DNA from: Trogon surrucura
Taxonomy: Eukaryota > Chordata > Aves > Trogoniformes > Trogonidae
Reading direction: 5' to 3'
NCBI GenBank assembly: GCA_020746105.1
Contig: CM036619.1
Coordinates: 10,950,238 to 11,014,237, forward strand
Length of the DNA: 64,000 bases
This document shows positions 33,613-44,955 of this stretch, piece after piece. The position numbers and the translations under genes are program-made. A model generated the notes under the pieces. It ran no database searches and was not told the origin of the DNA. It saw only the letters and a program-made list of their open reading frames with translations. The number at the start of each line of letters is the position of its first letter. Positions within the stretch are counted from its first letter, which is position 1.

Positions 33613-36600
33613 CCCACAAATTAACGTTGGTAGAGCTGGGCTTACAGGTAATTGATTGCTGCTGACTTTGTATTTCAAGTGGGTTCTATGTATGTAGTTA
33701 TCCACAGAAATGTTTCTTGAGGTTGTTGTGTGTAACTCAAAACTATCAAACTATCAGATTTGATTTCATGTGTTGGGCAGAAAGTAAGAGTAGGTTGCAT
33801 GTGTCCTACACATCTTACGAGAAATCTTTACAACTTGCCTATTGCATACACTAGAGCGAGCGTTTCCTCTGGTTTTCTATTGAGAAAGTGGGAGGAAAGT
33901 ACCTTTTTTTCTCTGGTGAGGGTTAATTTATGTGTAAATGTTCTCTCCTTCCTGTGAATGAGAAACCAAACATGGTAAGGGAAAGAGGAAAAAAAATGTC
34001 ATTCCATCAGCACATGAAAGAAACACGAACTTTGATTTTTATCAAAGAATCTCATATTTCTGGTGCTTTTCAGCAGCACATATTTGATGAAATAGTTCAG
34101 CAAATGGGGATGAAGAGGAAAATTAAATAAAGTAAGCAGTTCACCAAAAAAAAAGTTTTGCAACTGGAGCAGGTCTACAGGAAGGAATAAGAAACAGTCA
34201 CTAGTATGAGCCTAAGGGTTTATAAGTAACTACTAATTTCAGTTCTTTAAGAGGAGGTGCCTGAAAAGGCCTTCACTTTCAGAAAGCAGTGAATTGTAAA
34301 GGGTTTCTGGAAGATGAGTTACTTCCAAAGGTAGACAGGCAAGAGAGCAAAAGGTAAATTAAAGCCCATGGGAACAAGTTACAAAAATAATTTTGAGGAC
34401 CTAACTATTATTTGCTCCAGGTCTTGGTGTCCCAATACTTTTGGGACAAAACCTAGACCTGCTTCCCACAGAAAAAGCTTCTGGAACTACAGGATACTCT
34501 GAGTACACCGCAGGGGTCGTGCCACTGGAACAGATATCTGGAAGCAGAAGGATGACCTCTTCAATACCAAGACGATTTGAAAAACAACCCAAGCTGTGCA
34601 GCAGGGAATAAAAATTTCTGGTTAATGAATTTCAGCAGATATTTGTTATTTTTTCAGCCTCTTGAGTTAATGATTTCTTTGCCAGATGTCGGCTCTAACA
34701 GCTATGAGTTGTGTTTCTTTCTATGAAGTTCTCATGCAGTCTGAGCATGCATTTCACTTGCTTTCATAGTGCGTAAAGAAAATCAGAAATAAATCTTCTC
34801 AAACCTTCCATGTTTAAAATCCTTAACAATCCTAGGACACTTGTTTCTCACCAATCCTCAACTTGGTTAAAGCATTAGAGCTGCATGTGTCAAACATACA
34901 TTCGCTACACTAATGCTGACTACAGGTAGTGAAAAGGCTGTCCATGGGCTCATATTGGGTCCTTCTCTCTGTGAAAGACAACCTGGGAGACAAATCCATA
35001 GAAGGAGTAATTTGTGTGTAAGTTTCAAGAATCTAGATCTCATTTCTCCTTTCAGCATCCTCTCCTTATTGCTCTGGTTGAAAAAGAGGCAGGCTGTCTT
35101 GCAGCTTCTACCATAGATGTGTAAAAGAAACAGAGCATACTCTGATCCTTTAAGTTAGTATTTCAGCATTATTCAGGTTTTTGGTCTTTTGGGGAACCCT
35201 TTTTGTCTTGTATCCTGTGGCAGGTACAACAAAACAGTAAATTTGGGAGACACAGATGGTAAAAATATTAAACACACAGAGACATAACATTTAAACCACT
35301 TACCCCAAAGTCACAGCAGGCAAACACCAGAAGATGTCCAGGTCTAGCCCATTCTCACCTGCAGCTACTCCTCACATCAGATCTAATGACGACCTTGAAG
35401 ATTCAGATCTGTTTGCTAAACCAGCAGAAAATAAACCTTTTTTTTTCTCTTGTGTGTGGTTCGTTTCCATGTTAACTCACCACACATTCACATAATCTGC
35501 AGACACTATGTGAGGAAGGGGCAGGAATATGTGAGTGGAGACAGAGAGGGGAAAGTAGGTTACGACAGATTGAATCGAACATAAAACTACACCACAAATT
35601 CTCAGAGGTACATCTAAATCTACTAATGCACCCACTGGATGCCTGAATGGGATGGTGAATTACATGAGAATCCATGAAGGCTTTTTGCCCTGTAAAGAGA
35701 AATCTGAAGGTTTCAGGAATTTCAGTTAAAAGTTTCAGACTCTTTATCAGACACTAGAGAATTAAGGCCATAAGAACAATAGTGAAATTAATGTTTAATG
35801 GTTTATTTTAATATAACAAAGATCATTTAATTACAAGAGTAATAGTAATCAGTCTACAGCTTATTAATATTTAAAGACTGAAACAGTGTCAAAATAGAGA
35901 GTAAGAATGTTGTATCATCAATAGTCCTTGTAAGTTATCCCTATCATTAGAATTTGTTTTTCATTAAACTTGTAAAGTTAATGTTTGATAACTTTATGAT
36001 ACTGTAATAAAGTAAGTAGCATTTTTATCAGCTACATGAAATGTATCAAACGTTACATAGAGTACCTAGTCTATAATTGTAGTTCACGCAGAACATATAA
36101 TTTGGATTATTAAGGGATTTTAAAGAAAGTTAATCTTTGTGTTTCTGACAGGGAAAGAGATATTCTAAAAAATCTCAAAACTGTTGTTAGAGATCTTGCT
36201 TTCCATTGTATGACAACATACTGTTGAAATCCTCATGTATGAAGGTTGCAATGAAGAATAAAGAAGGGTATTTATCTCGTAACTTGTCTTTTGTGCTAGA
36301 TAAGCAAACAATACTTCTATAATCTTCTGAAGATACAATCCTCTGAAGATCTTTCATGCAACTGCAGAAAGAACTTACCAAAGACTTTGTGTTTAAATGG
36401 TCTACACATGTCTCCACCTTTATTAGCAATACGCAATATAAAGTGTTTTACTAATATATACAGCATTACTGATAACTTTGCTGGAATACAAGGTCCAGCC
36501 ATCATATACATTTTCAAAAAGGATTTTGATAAATGTCAGCTCAGAAAATATCTAAGAGAATAATGTGCTTTAAAAGCCAGCTCTGTCAGAAACATGGTTG

Positions 36601-37605
36601 TAGCATACACAGAGATTTTGAACAAATTTTAGCAATTAGTTTAGCTGAAGTTTATGCTGAAATGTGATAATTCCTGCCTGTTACTATCACAGTCTTATTA
36701 AGACAGTTTGGGTGTCTCTGCCAATACCCACAGCTGCACTCTAGAGTGAGCCAGAATGACTTTTGAATCTAAGGTCAGGAAGAGATCCAGAAACATGACC
36801 TCAGCTCAACAATTAACTCTGAAAATATTGAATTCAATGGGATGGGAGCAAAAGTGTGCTTTGCAAAATCACAGCCCATAAGATGAACTACCGCTATCAA
36901 GTGCTCCTCAGAAAACCAGAAGCCTATCAATATTTTTGGGGAATTGACCCCTTGAGAATCTGTCTGAATTAGCAGCTCCATGCCCAAAGAATGTCCAATC
37001 ATGTAACAAATTTTGAGTTTTGCATCTGCCACAAGAAAATCACTTTGCCCCAAATTTTCGTGTTGCAAAACTACTTGCCTTTTCCCAGATTTGCACTGAC
37101 ATGAGACATCAACTCACCATTCTTATTCTATTAGTCAGATTGGATCTTGATGTTTGAACCAAGTGTTCACTGGCTGAAAACTGGGCCACTCTTGCTGAAC
37201 GTGACAGATAAAATATTTATGAAAGGTGTGAGGATCTCATTTGTTAGGATATGACTGAGGTTAGCAGGGTGTCTGTGACTAACATGAGTAATTAATTAAA
37301 AACAGTCTGAGCTGCTTTACACAGACAGAATACAGATTTGAGGGGGGAGGTCCAGCCTAAAACCTGTGTTTCTCCTACCAGAAGAAGGTTCTGAAATCCT
37401 CTTGCCAAAGGACCTCACCTCCTCCCTGTTATTTCTCACCTCCTCCCTGTTAGTTCTCACTTTTGTGGTCCTGCTCTGAAAAGCACAAAATTGCCATGGA
37501 ATGAAAAGAAAAGATGCATCTGTCCAGTGGAAATAGACTCATTATAAAGTGCTGGTTCAGCAGAGCAGGAGAAGAAATGGAGGATCTGACTCATGCTACT
37601 GGTAC
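33613..37605. other. Non-genic AT-rich stretch
   Basis: No supported gene in about 4 kb. The only local structure I noted is a 21-bp tandem duplication at 37414-37460, listed separately. Confidence 0.45.
37414..37460. repeat. 21-bp tandem duplication, about 2.2 copies
   Basis: The unit CTCACCTCCTCCCTGTTATTT is repeated almost exactly (ATTT against AGTT in the second copy) and followed by a partial CTCAC. It is a local slippage or duplication product. Confidence 0.85.
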
Positions 37606-37984
37606 TCATAGAATCATAGAATGTCAGGGGTTGGAAGGGACCTCAAAAGATCATCTAGTCCAACCCCCCTGCCAGAGCAGGATCCCCTAGGGCAGCCACA
37701 CAGGAACACATCAAGGCGGGTTTTGAATGTCTCCAGAGAAGAAGACTCCACAACCTCTCTGGGCAGCCTGTGCCAGTGCTCTGTCACCCTCACAGTAAAG
37801 AAATTTCTCCTCATGTTGAGGTGGAAACTTCTATATTCTAGCTTACATCCATTATTCCTTGTTCTCTTACTGGGCACCACTGTGAAGAGACCGGCACCTT
37901 CCTCTTGACACCCACTCCTCAGATATTTATATACAGTAATAAGGTCCCCTCTCAGCCTTCTCTTTTCAAGACTAAACAGTCCTC
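37606..37984 (-). mobile_element. CR1 LINE 3' end, 5'-truncated
   Basis: This minus-strand CR1 has two CATAGAAT-type octamers at 37606-37621, then the conserved 3' UTR. The terminal ORF2 frame (37614-37880) encodes [11 protein letters not shown]...[26 protein letters not shown]1 homology ends abruptly at about 37984 within the LFSLEK block. It is similar in type to the 11.4 kb fragment. Confidence 0.93.
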
Positions 37985-38190
37985 CTGGTTTTCCAGAAAA
38001 AGTTTGACATTAGAAGACGGTTCCTACACAAAGTACCAATTTCATTCAGCAGAATTACACATGTGCAAAAGAAAAAACCTTTGTCAAAGCTCCTAAAAGT
38101 TAAGCCATTGCAGTGAGGATGAGAAGCTGTCTGTAAGCCATGTATTTGCTATAAAAAAAAAAAAAAGTCCATTGTGTTTAGAGCAAGGAT

Positions 38191-38390
38191 CACAGACTCA
38201 TGGAATCATAGAGTCGTTTAGGTTGGAAAAGACCTGTAAGACCACTGAGTCCAGCCATTAACGTAGCAATGCCAAGCCCACCTCTAAATCATGACCCTAA
38301 CCACCACATTTACATGTAGTTACCTCCAGTGATGGAGACAGCCACTTCCCTGGGCACCCTGTTCCAATGTTCATGGTTATCTTTCGTGTC
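38191..38390 (-). mobile_element. Older CR1 LINE 3' fragment
   Basis: On the minus strand, diverged octamers (CACAGACT CATGGAAT CATAGAGT) are followed by GTTTAGGTTGGAAAAGACCT and GTCCAGCCATTAACGTAGC. This is the form typical of a different CR1 subfamily from its two neighbours. Homology extends to CCCTGGGCACCCTGTTCCAATG and fades near 38390. No open frame survives. A short A-run (38152-38166) lies just left of it. Confidence 0.82.
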
Positions 38391-38420
38391 ACAGTGCAAC
38401 TGCAAACATAAAGAGTGTTA

Positions 38421-39436
38421 TCATAGAATCACAGAATGTTAGGGATTGGAAGGGACCTCGAAAGATCATCAAGTCCAATCCCCCTGCCAGAGCAGGAATG
38501 CCTAGACTATGCCACACAGGAATGTGTCCAGGCAGGTCTTGAATGTCTCCAGAGAAGGAGACTCCACAGCCTCTCTGGGCAGCCTGTTCCAGGGCTCCGT
38601 CACCCTCACTGAGAAGAAGTTTCTTCTCGAGTTTAAGCGGAACCTCTTATGTTCCAGTTTCAGCCCAGTACCCCTTGTCCTATCAGTGGTTGTCACCGAG
38701 AAGAGCCTGGCTCCATCCTCCTGACACTCACCCTTGATATATTTGTAAACATTAATGAGGTCACCCCTCAGCCTCCTCTTCTCCAAACTAAAGAGCCCCA
38801 GCTCCCTCAGCCTTTTCTCATAAGGGAGATGCTCCACTCCCTTAATCATCCTAGTTGCCCTGTGCTGGACTCTCTCCAGCAGTTCCCTGTCTTTCTTGAG
38901 CTGAGGGGCCCAGAACTGGACACAGTATTCCAGATGGGGTCTCACCAGGGCAGAGTAGAGGGCAAGGAGAACCTCTCTCGACCTACTAACCACTCCCCTT
39001 CTAATACACCCCAGGATGCCATTGGCCTTCCTGGCCACAAGGGCACATTGCTGGCTCATGGTCATCCTGCTGTCCACCAAGACTCCCAGGTCCCTTTCCC
39101 CTACACTGCTCTCTAATAAGTCATTCCCCAACTTATACTGGAACCTGGGGTTGTTCCTACCCAGATGCAAGACCCTACATTTACCCTTGCTATATTTCAT
39201 TAAATTTTTCCCCGCCCAACGTTCCAGCCTGTCCAGGTCTCGCTGGATGGCAGCACAGCCTTCTGGTGTGTCAGCCACTCCTCCCAGCTTGGTGTCGTCA
39301 GCAAACTTGCTGATAGTACTCTCTAGTCGCTCATCCAAGTCATTGATGAATATATTGAATAATACTGGTCCCAGTACCGACCCTTGAGGGACTCCACTGG
39401 ATACAGGTCTCCAACCAGACTCCGCCCCATTGACCA
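38421..39436 (-). mobile_element. CR1 LINE, 5'-truncated, well preserved
   Basis: This is a 1016-bp minus-strand CR1. The octamers TCATAGAATCACAGAATG at 38421-38438 are followed by the 3' UTR and a reverse-transcriptase frame open to the 5' breakpoint at about 39436, where homology stops at the codons for VNGAESGW. Its good preservation indicates a more recent insertion than the neighbouring 38191-38390 fragment. Confidence 0.94.
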
Positions 39437-39458
39437 TAAAGTTATATGCTTTATTCAA
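38502..39458 (-). pseudogene. CR1 reverse transcriptase C-terminal half, 318 codons open
   Basis: This frame encodes the CR1 RT from just before motif B to the natural C-terminus: [20 protein letters not shown] (residues 22-41), the catalytic FADD at 52-55, [40 protein letters not shown] and [19 protein letters not shown] near the end. The first eight residues (MNKAYNFM) are host flank or junction sequence, so the element contributes from VNGAESGW on. There is no internal stop or frameshift in about 310 codons. It lacks the endonuclease and the N-terminal half of RT and therefore cannot retrotranspose. The open frame most likely reflects young age, not selection. Confidence 0.92.
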
Positions 39459-39576
39459 TAGGTCTGCCAGAGGAATAGAGAGATGAAAAGATGTGGTTGG
39501 GAGTAATGAGAATTTGGCAGCAGGGCAGACATGTAGGTGAAGTCTACAGCGAGAGACCTGTGCTGCTCTATGCTAA

Positions 39577-39612
39577 CAATTCATTGTTACCAGTGCAATT
39601 CATTGTTACCAG
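39577..39612. repeat. 19-bp tandem duplication
   Basis: CAATTCATTGTTACCAGTG is followed immediately by a second copy missing its last two bases. It is a small direct duplication. Confidence 0.88.
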
Positions 39613-42600
39613 CTCTATGCTCTGTATCAGGATGAACACCATCCTCCTACCCCAACCTTCCCTTTGGACAAAGCTTATTTCTTTGGGGAGAACAAAAAGC
39701 AAACTTTGAAACCTGCCAATTGCACCTCTGGTTGGAGAAGCTACTACTGTATCCAGTCCAAAAATTCTGTCTATATTACAGGGATTTTTTTCTGGGAATC
39801 TCAGTCAGTATTTATAAGTTTGACTGCTTATAGACATAACTCCTACTGGATTCTGAGGTTATGGTCCTATGAGCTCTAATGTATCGACATGTAAAGCCAA
39901 AATGGTAACAATTTCCTTCTTCACCTGAGAACTACGATTTGCTTCTTAATGCAATATTATTAATTATGTACCACCTACAACTCACTGGGAAATTTTCAGA
40001 TAGCATCTATTTGAATAAATTAAATAATTCCAGGGTCATTCCCAGGCAAGGGAGCTTGACGATCGCCACTGTTGATAGTCCCTAGCACAGTTTGGGTCTC
40101 TGACAGGTAGCATTCTCCAAAATAAATCCACAGGAACAATTTAGAATCTTGCATGGACCAAAGACCACTCCCAGCAGGCAATTTGGATGCAGCCATCCCA
40201 TAAAGTATGATAAAACAGATTAGTTGTATGGGGCCCTTGGGCCTAGTGCTGGAGAATGGCCCTGGGTACAATTACTTGCCTGGACATGTATTCAAGCCAT
40301 GAGTGAGAGAAGAACAAGGCAATTTGTTAGTGGTTTTAAAATCATATTTATCATTGTCATAGTCAGACACATAAATAAATGCACAGGATGTTGCTATCAC
40401 TACGTATTTTGACGCCAAGTCTCTGTGGCTGTGTCTGTAATAAGTAAAAAAGGCCAGAGCCTGTTCCAGGGTGGGACAGCTGACGCTAGACTGCCCTTTC
40501 ACTCCTTGGTCAGGCTGCCAGTCAATGAGCTGTGAGCTCAGTCCGTCCCCGAACCATGCCAGAAAACTGTGCGGGAAAGCTATCCATGGATGATGGTGTG
40601 ACTGAGCTTTAGCCCATGCTCTGACCCTTCATGTTGGCAGCTTATATGTAGCTCTGCACTCTGGAGCCCTCTGCAAATATAGACAGTACAGCAGAATGAA
40701 CACTTTTAATGAATATCTGTAGTACAGTATAATTTCTTCCCTATTTCCTTTACCCTCAAGCCACGGCATCAGTTCAGCAATATGCAGTGAGGTCCTTGCA
40801 TCTCTACCTCACCACAAAACTCCTCAGTCAGTGAATGACATAGATGGAAACAGTCCAGGGCTCCAAGAGGAAAATCCCTTTTGGTGGGACTCAAGAGGCA
40901 GAGGTCCCCAACCATGGACTAGTTTTTTGTTGACACGAAAACTACTTCCGTCCTCATTCAAGAGATGCAGAAATATTTCTTTTAACATCTTCAGGTGCAG
41001 AACTGGAAAGTAGGTCAGGAAGAGTAAGTGTGACAAGGCAGGCCGCTCATGGAGAGGTGGAAAGTTCAGCTATTATAAGCACAGTTGTGTTGTGACAAGT
41101 TTAGATTTGGCATTCGCTGATCAGGATCTCTCACATGTCTAATAACTTCAACCTTCTCCTGAAAGGACAGTGTTCCTGTGTCTGTCTTGAAAACATTTTG
41201 TGAAGTTAATGGTAGAAACCAAAGGATTTATTTTAGAGGCTGAATATTCCATTAAATGAGCTATTCCAAGGTACTTAGCACAGCATAATATGGTAGTTTC
41301 AGAAATTACATTTAACATTGCAGTCAGTTTTAGGGCAGTTCATTTTTAACTACAGTATGTTAATGAGAAAGATCTGATTAACAATAAAGCTAACAACTGT
41401 GTGTGACATGATCCATGCCTATTAAGACGTATTAAAGTAATGTAATGAAACATTTTCAAATCATAACATTATTTATTATGTACGAACTACCTAAATTTAA
41501 TTTTGTGCAGAAATGAGCAATACTGGTGTTATATGTTCTTTCTCTTATAAAATAGCCCCCAGCTTTCAGAGAGTTCTCAATAAAAAAAATAATTATAATA
41601 AATGCATAATTTTAAAAGTGGTTCCTTAATATTCATACCAGTAAAGCTGGAAATCTTGTATGATCTGTAATACAAGACTATCTATAAAAGCCAATTAAAA
41701 GTAGTTACAGTCATGGCCACACACACAGAGCTCAGGTGCCGCTCACTTCGTTGACTGACTCCAGCAAGGCAGACCCAGCCTGACGTTCCTGTTGCATTAC
41801 AGAAGTTTGTAACACCATTGTCATCACGACTGACAACAGATAGAAGGTCAATTCAGCAGGACATTAACACAAGATTTTGGAGATGTCAGTTCCAGCCTCT
41901 CCTAGGTCTCCTATAGATGCATCATGGACCATCTTTATTTAAAGATCCCAGAAATATTATTGTTACATTCTCCACTGGGATGTATGAGGAGGAACAAGTG
42001 ATGTTCCATGGTGCTCAGGGACACCAGTGATGAGGGTCACTCGAGTACCCTTAGTGATTCAGTATCTTCTGTTGTCACCACCACAAGTGCCCATTCAGCA
42101 TTAACACATTCAAGATTTACCCCAGTGCTAAGTAGGGTGATCATCTGCAAGGTTTGGATGACCTCAGGGTAATCCAAGATTCCATTTGAAATGGAGTAAT
42201 TTGCAGACTTCATGTACTTAAAGCCTACTAACTCCTGGCAATATTTTTTTTTTCTCTTTTCCAGAAATGCTCAAAACCTGGTGTGTTTAAAGAAGACCCA
42301 CGACATATGCTCAAAGATTTTCCTCATAAATATGTGGACTCCCTGATAATGCACCCAAATCATAAACCCTTCTCTGACATCCTACCATTAGCTCCAGTTT
42401 ACACACCGCCACTTGCTTTTGAACAAAAGACCTGCAGCACTTTGTTTTGCTGTGCGCAAGACAGACCTAAGCTTCAGAGATGGAAACAAACTTTCAGTGT
42501 CACCTACATGTCTATAGGCAGCTTGCTGTGATGCTCAGAACCATGAGACCCTCTTGGGAATAGACTTCCGTGCAAATTTCCCCATATGTGCACTTACACA

Positions 42601-44889
42601 GGAAACAGAAGTGCAATAAAATTTGTAGTCAATAAGATTACCAAGAGTTTTTGTAGTTATTTGGGCATTGCTTTGCAAGGTTTTGGACCTAAGGAACTCA
42701 TCAATAGCTGGGTAAAATGAGTACAAAATATTTTTCAAATTAGAAAGACATTTTACACTTCACAATCACTTTGATGCATATTCATATTCTTCGTATTTTA
42801 TAGTGCACATTAATAATAATCAGATGTTCTGAGTTACCTTTCACAAGGAAAATATGACACATTCTTCCTACAGCCATGAATATTTTTGTGAGATACTATA
42901 AATTCAGGAGTTTCCTAGCTTTTCAACACTTCATCTCACATGCGTCAGACTGTGCAAATACTGGGGGATTTTAAGGGTGACAGGAGGTGAGAGGGTTTGG
43001 GGGTTTTTTTGGGCTCTTCTTTTGAGGTGAGGATTTGTTAATTCTTGTTTTGCATAGAATTTCACAAGTATTTTTAAGCACAAAATAAGGAAACAAGAAA
43101 ATCTGGTGCAGCATCTAAATTTTACCCGTTCTCACGGTTTTCAAAATCTTTATTCCACACAAATTTTGTGGGTAGGTTTCTCCCTGTGGGTCTCCTCAGC
43201 TCTCACTTGGCATCCCTCATACATAGAGAGTTTTACCTTCCTTTAGAAGTATTTGTGTCTCACAGTCTATAATCTCATATGAGTTTCCCAGAGTTTGGCT
43301 CCTCTTTGAAGCGATCAGCATGCCTATAATTCATGCATACCAGTCACTGCACATATATTATGGGTTCAGTGGGGTTCTCATATGAAAGCTCACATGATAT
43401 AAAGGTGCACCATGCACTAATTTGGTGGGGCATTACATGCACAGGCCCATATTTATCCCTCTATACATGTGTTTAAACACTGTGTAATATCTGATCCCAG
43501 GCAAATAGAAATGCTTCCTCTTTCCGTGTACAGTCACTTAATTGCCCTTCGGTCACCCAACACTCCTTTGGGAGGCAATGTTCAAACGGGCCACACAAGA
43601 GTGAAACCAAATCTAAGTTAAGCCAACGTGAAGGTTCATAAAGAGTCCTCAGAGATATCGGGGTCTTTGTGCCTAGTTTCTGGCTCACATGATTTTGTAT
43701 CTAATGTTTGGAATGATTTCTAAAAGAGTCTGCCATTCTTTACCACTTTTACAGCATGAGTTGAACAGTGCAGAGACACCTGGACCAGTAGAAGCATCAT
43801 GTAGTGTTTACCTACTTGTAGATAAAATCAGTTGCCAAGGCATGCTAGGCTTGATACAGAAGACATTTGCATCCAGAGGCATTGAGACATTCACATTTAA
43901 TCCATTCCTGGGCTGCTGAGGCCATCATAGACATGTACCACACCAAGTGAATATGTTGACTTAATCTTAAAGAGCAAACACATCCAAGATGTATACGGCC
44001 ATGGCTTACCAAAGTAAGTTTACTACTGGTGGGACGCGAACTATTTTGATATTCACTGCAGCCTGGCCCAGCATGAGGAGAGGCCATAGGCAGTATCACA
44101 CACATCTGGCAGCAGAAAGCTGGAAACTCTGGCTTACAAATACTGGCATTAAGCTCATCTTCTGGTCAAGATCATTTCCCATCCCAAGAAATCTGATACC
44201 CAGAGAGGTATGTTCTTATATCTGCGTGCTTATGAACAGAACAGAGCCTTTCTGAAGAATGTCTCAAGAAAGTCTTCTCCCAGGCAATTGTTTTCATCTC
44301 TTCTTTCAAGGAAGGGTGTGGGCTGTAGGGGTTTTTATTATTATTATTTGGGCCACTGGTGGCATGTGATTTCATTAGACATGTGAGTAAAATTGTGAGG
44401 TTTGTGTCTTCCTCCTGTGAACTCCCCTCCCACTTACCCCATTGCTTCCGAGAAAGAGAAGCTGAAAATGGCTGCTCGAGATTTTCCTTTCTGTTGAACT
44501 GAAAACGAGAAAAAAAGCTAAGACTTCCTCAGCATAGCTGTACTTTCCCAATCAATAAAAGCTGATCAAGAGCCCGAAATACACTGCACTCAGCTAAAGC
44601 CCTGTATTTCCTGTCACTGCCTGAGGTGAAACCTTCCATTGCCTGCTGCGATGATTCATTTCCAAAACTTCAGTTATCACAACAGCAGGTGACCTCTGAT
44701 TTTCACTGCTGTCTTTTCCCCACCCTTACTTTCCTTTATTCTTTTTCAATTAAAATGTGACTCACTGTGATGGAATTTTCTGAGTCCATCAACTCCAATC
44801 TTCTTCCTCCCCAAACCGTGCTCCTAACACATCTCTCACAAATTTTTGTTTTAAGGCTCAATATTTGGTGCTGACTGAATATATAAGCA
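39613..44889. other. Non-genic stretch with one exon-like open segment
   Basis: No supported gene. At 42245-42264 a long pyrimidine tract ends in CCAG, and an 88-codon open frame follows (42265-42531). It has no recognisable domain and is listed separately. Confidence 0.45.
42265..42531 (+). other. Exon-like open segment of unknown status
   Basis: A run of about 18 pyrimidines followed by CCAG (42245-42264) looks like a vertebrate splice acceptor. From the next base the frame stays open for 88 codons to a TGA, with a proline- and histidine-rich translation (MLKDFPHKYVDS...MHPNHKPFSDILP). I recognise no protein family, no matching upstream donor or exon, and no polyadenylation signal close behind. 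A chance open frame is the simplest explanation. Confidence 0.15.
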
Positions 44890-44955
44890 GCTTCCAGAAT
44901 CTGAAGTCAGAAGGGCCCTGTTGTGCAAGTGCTGTACAAACATCATGAGATCTTA
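44890..44955 (+). repeat. Old amniote SINE fragment (MIR1_Amn-like)
   Basis: GGGCCCTGTTGTGCAAGTGCTGTACAAACAT matches the recurrent 'GGGCCCCATTGTGCTAGGCGCTGTACAAACAC' block of an ancient amniote SINE. It is short and without extended flanks. Confidence 0.55.

Noticed and set aside
36830..36900. AATTCAATGGGATGGGAGC... resembling a palindromic repeat centre
   Set aside because: No matching arms found.
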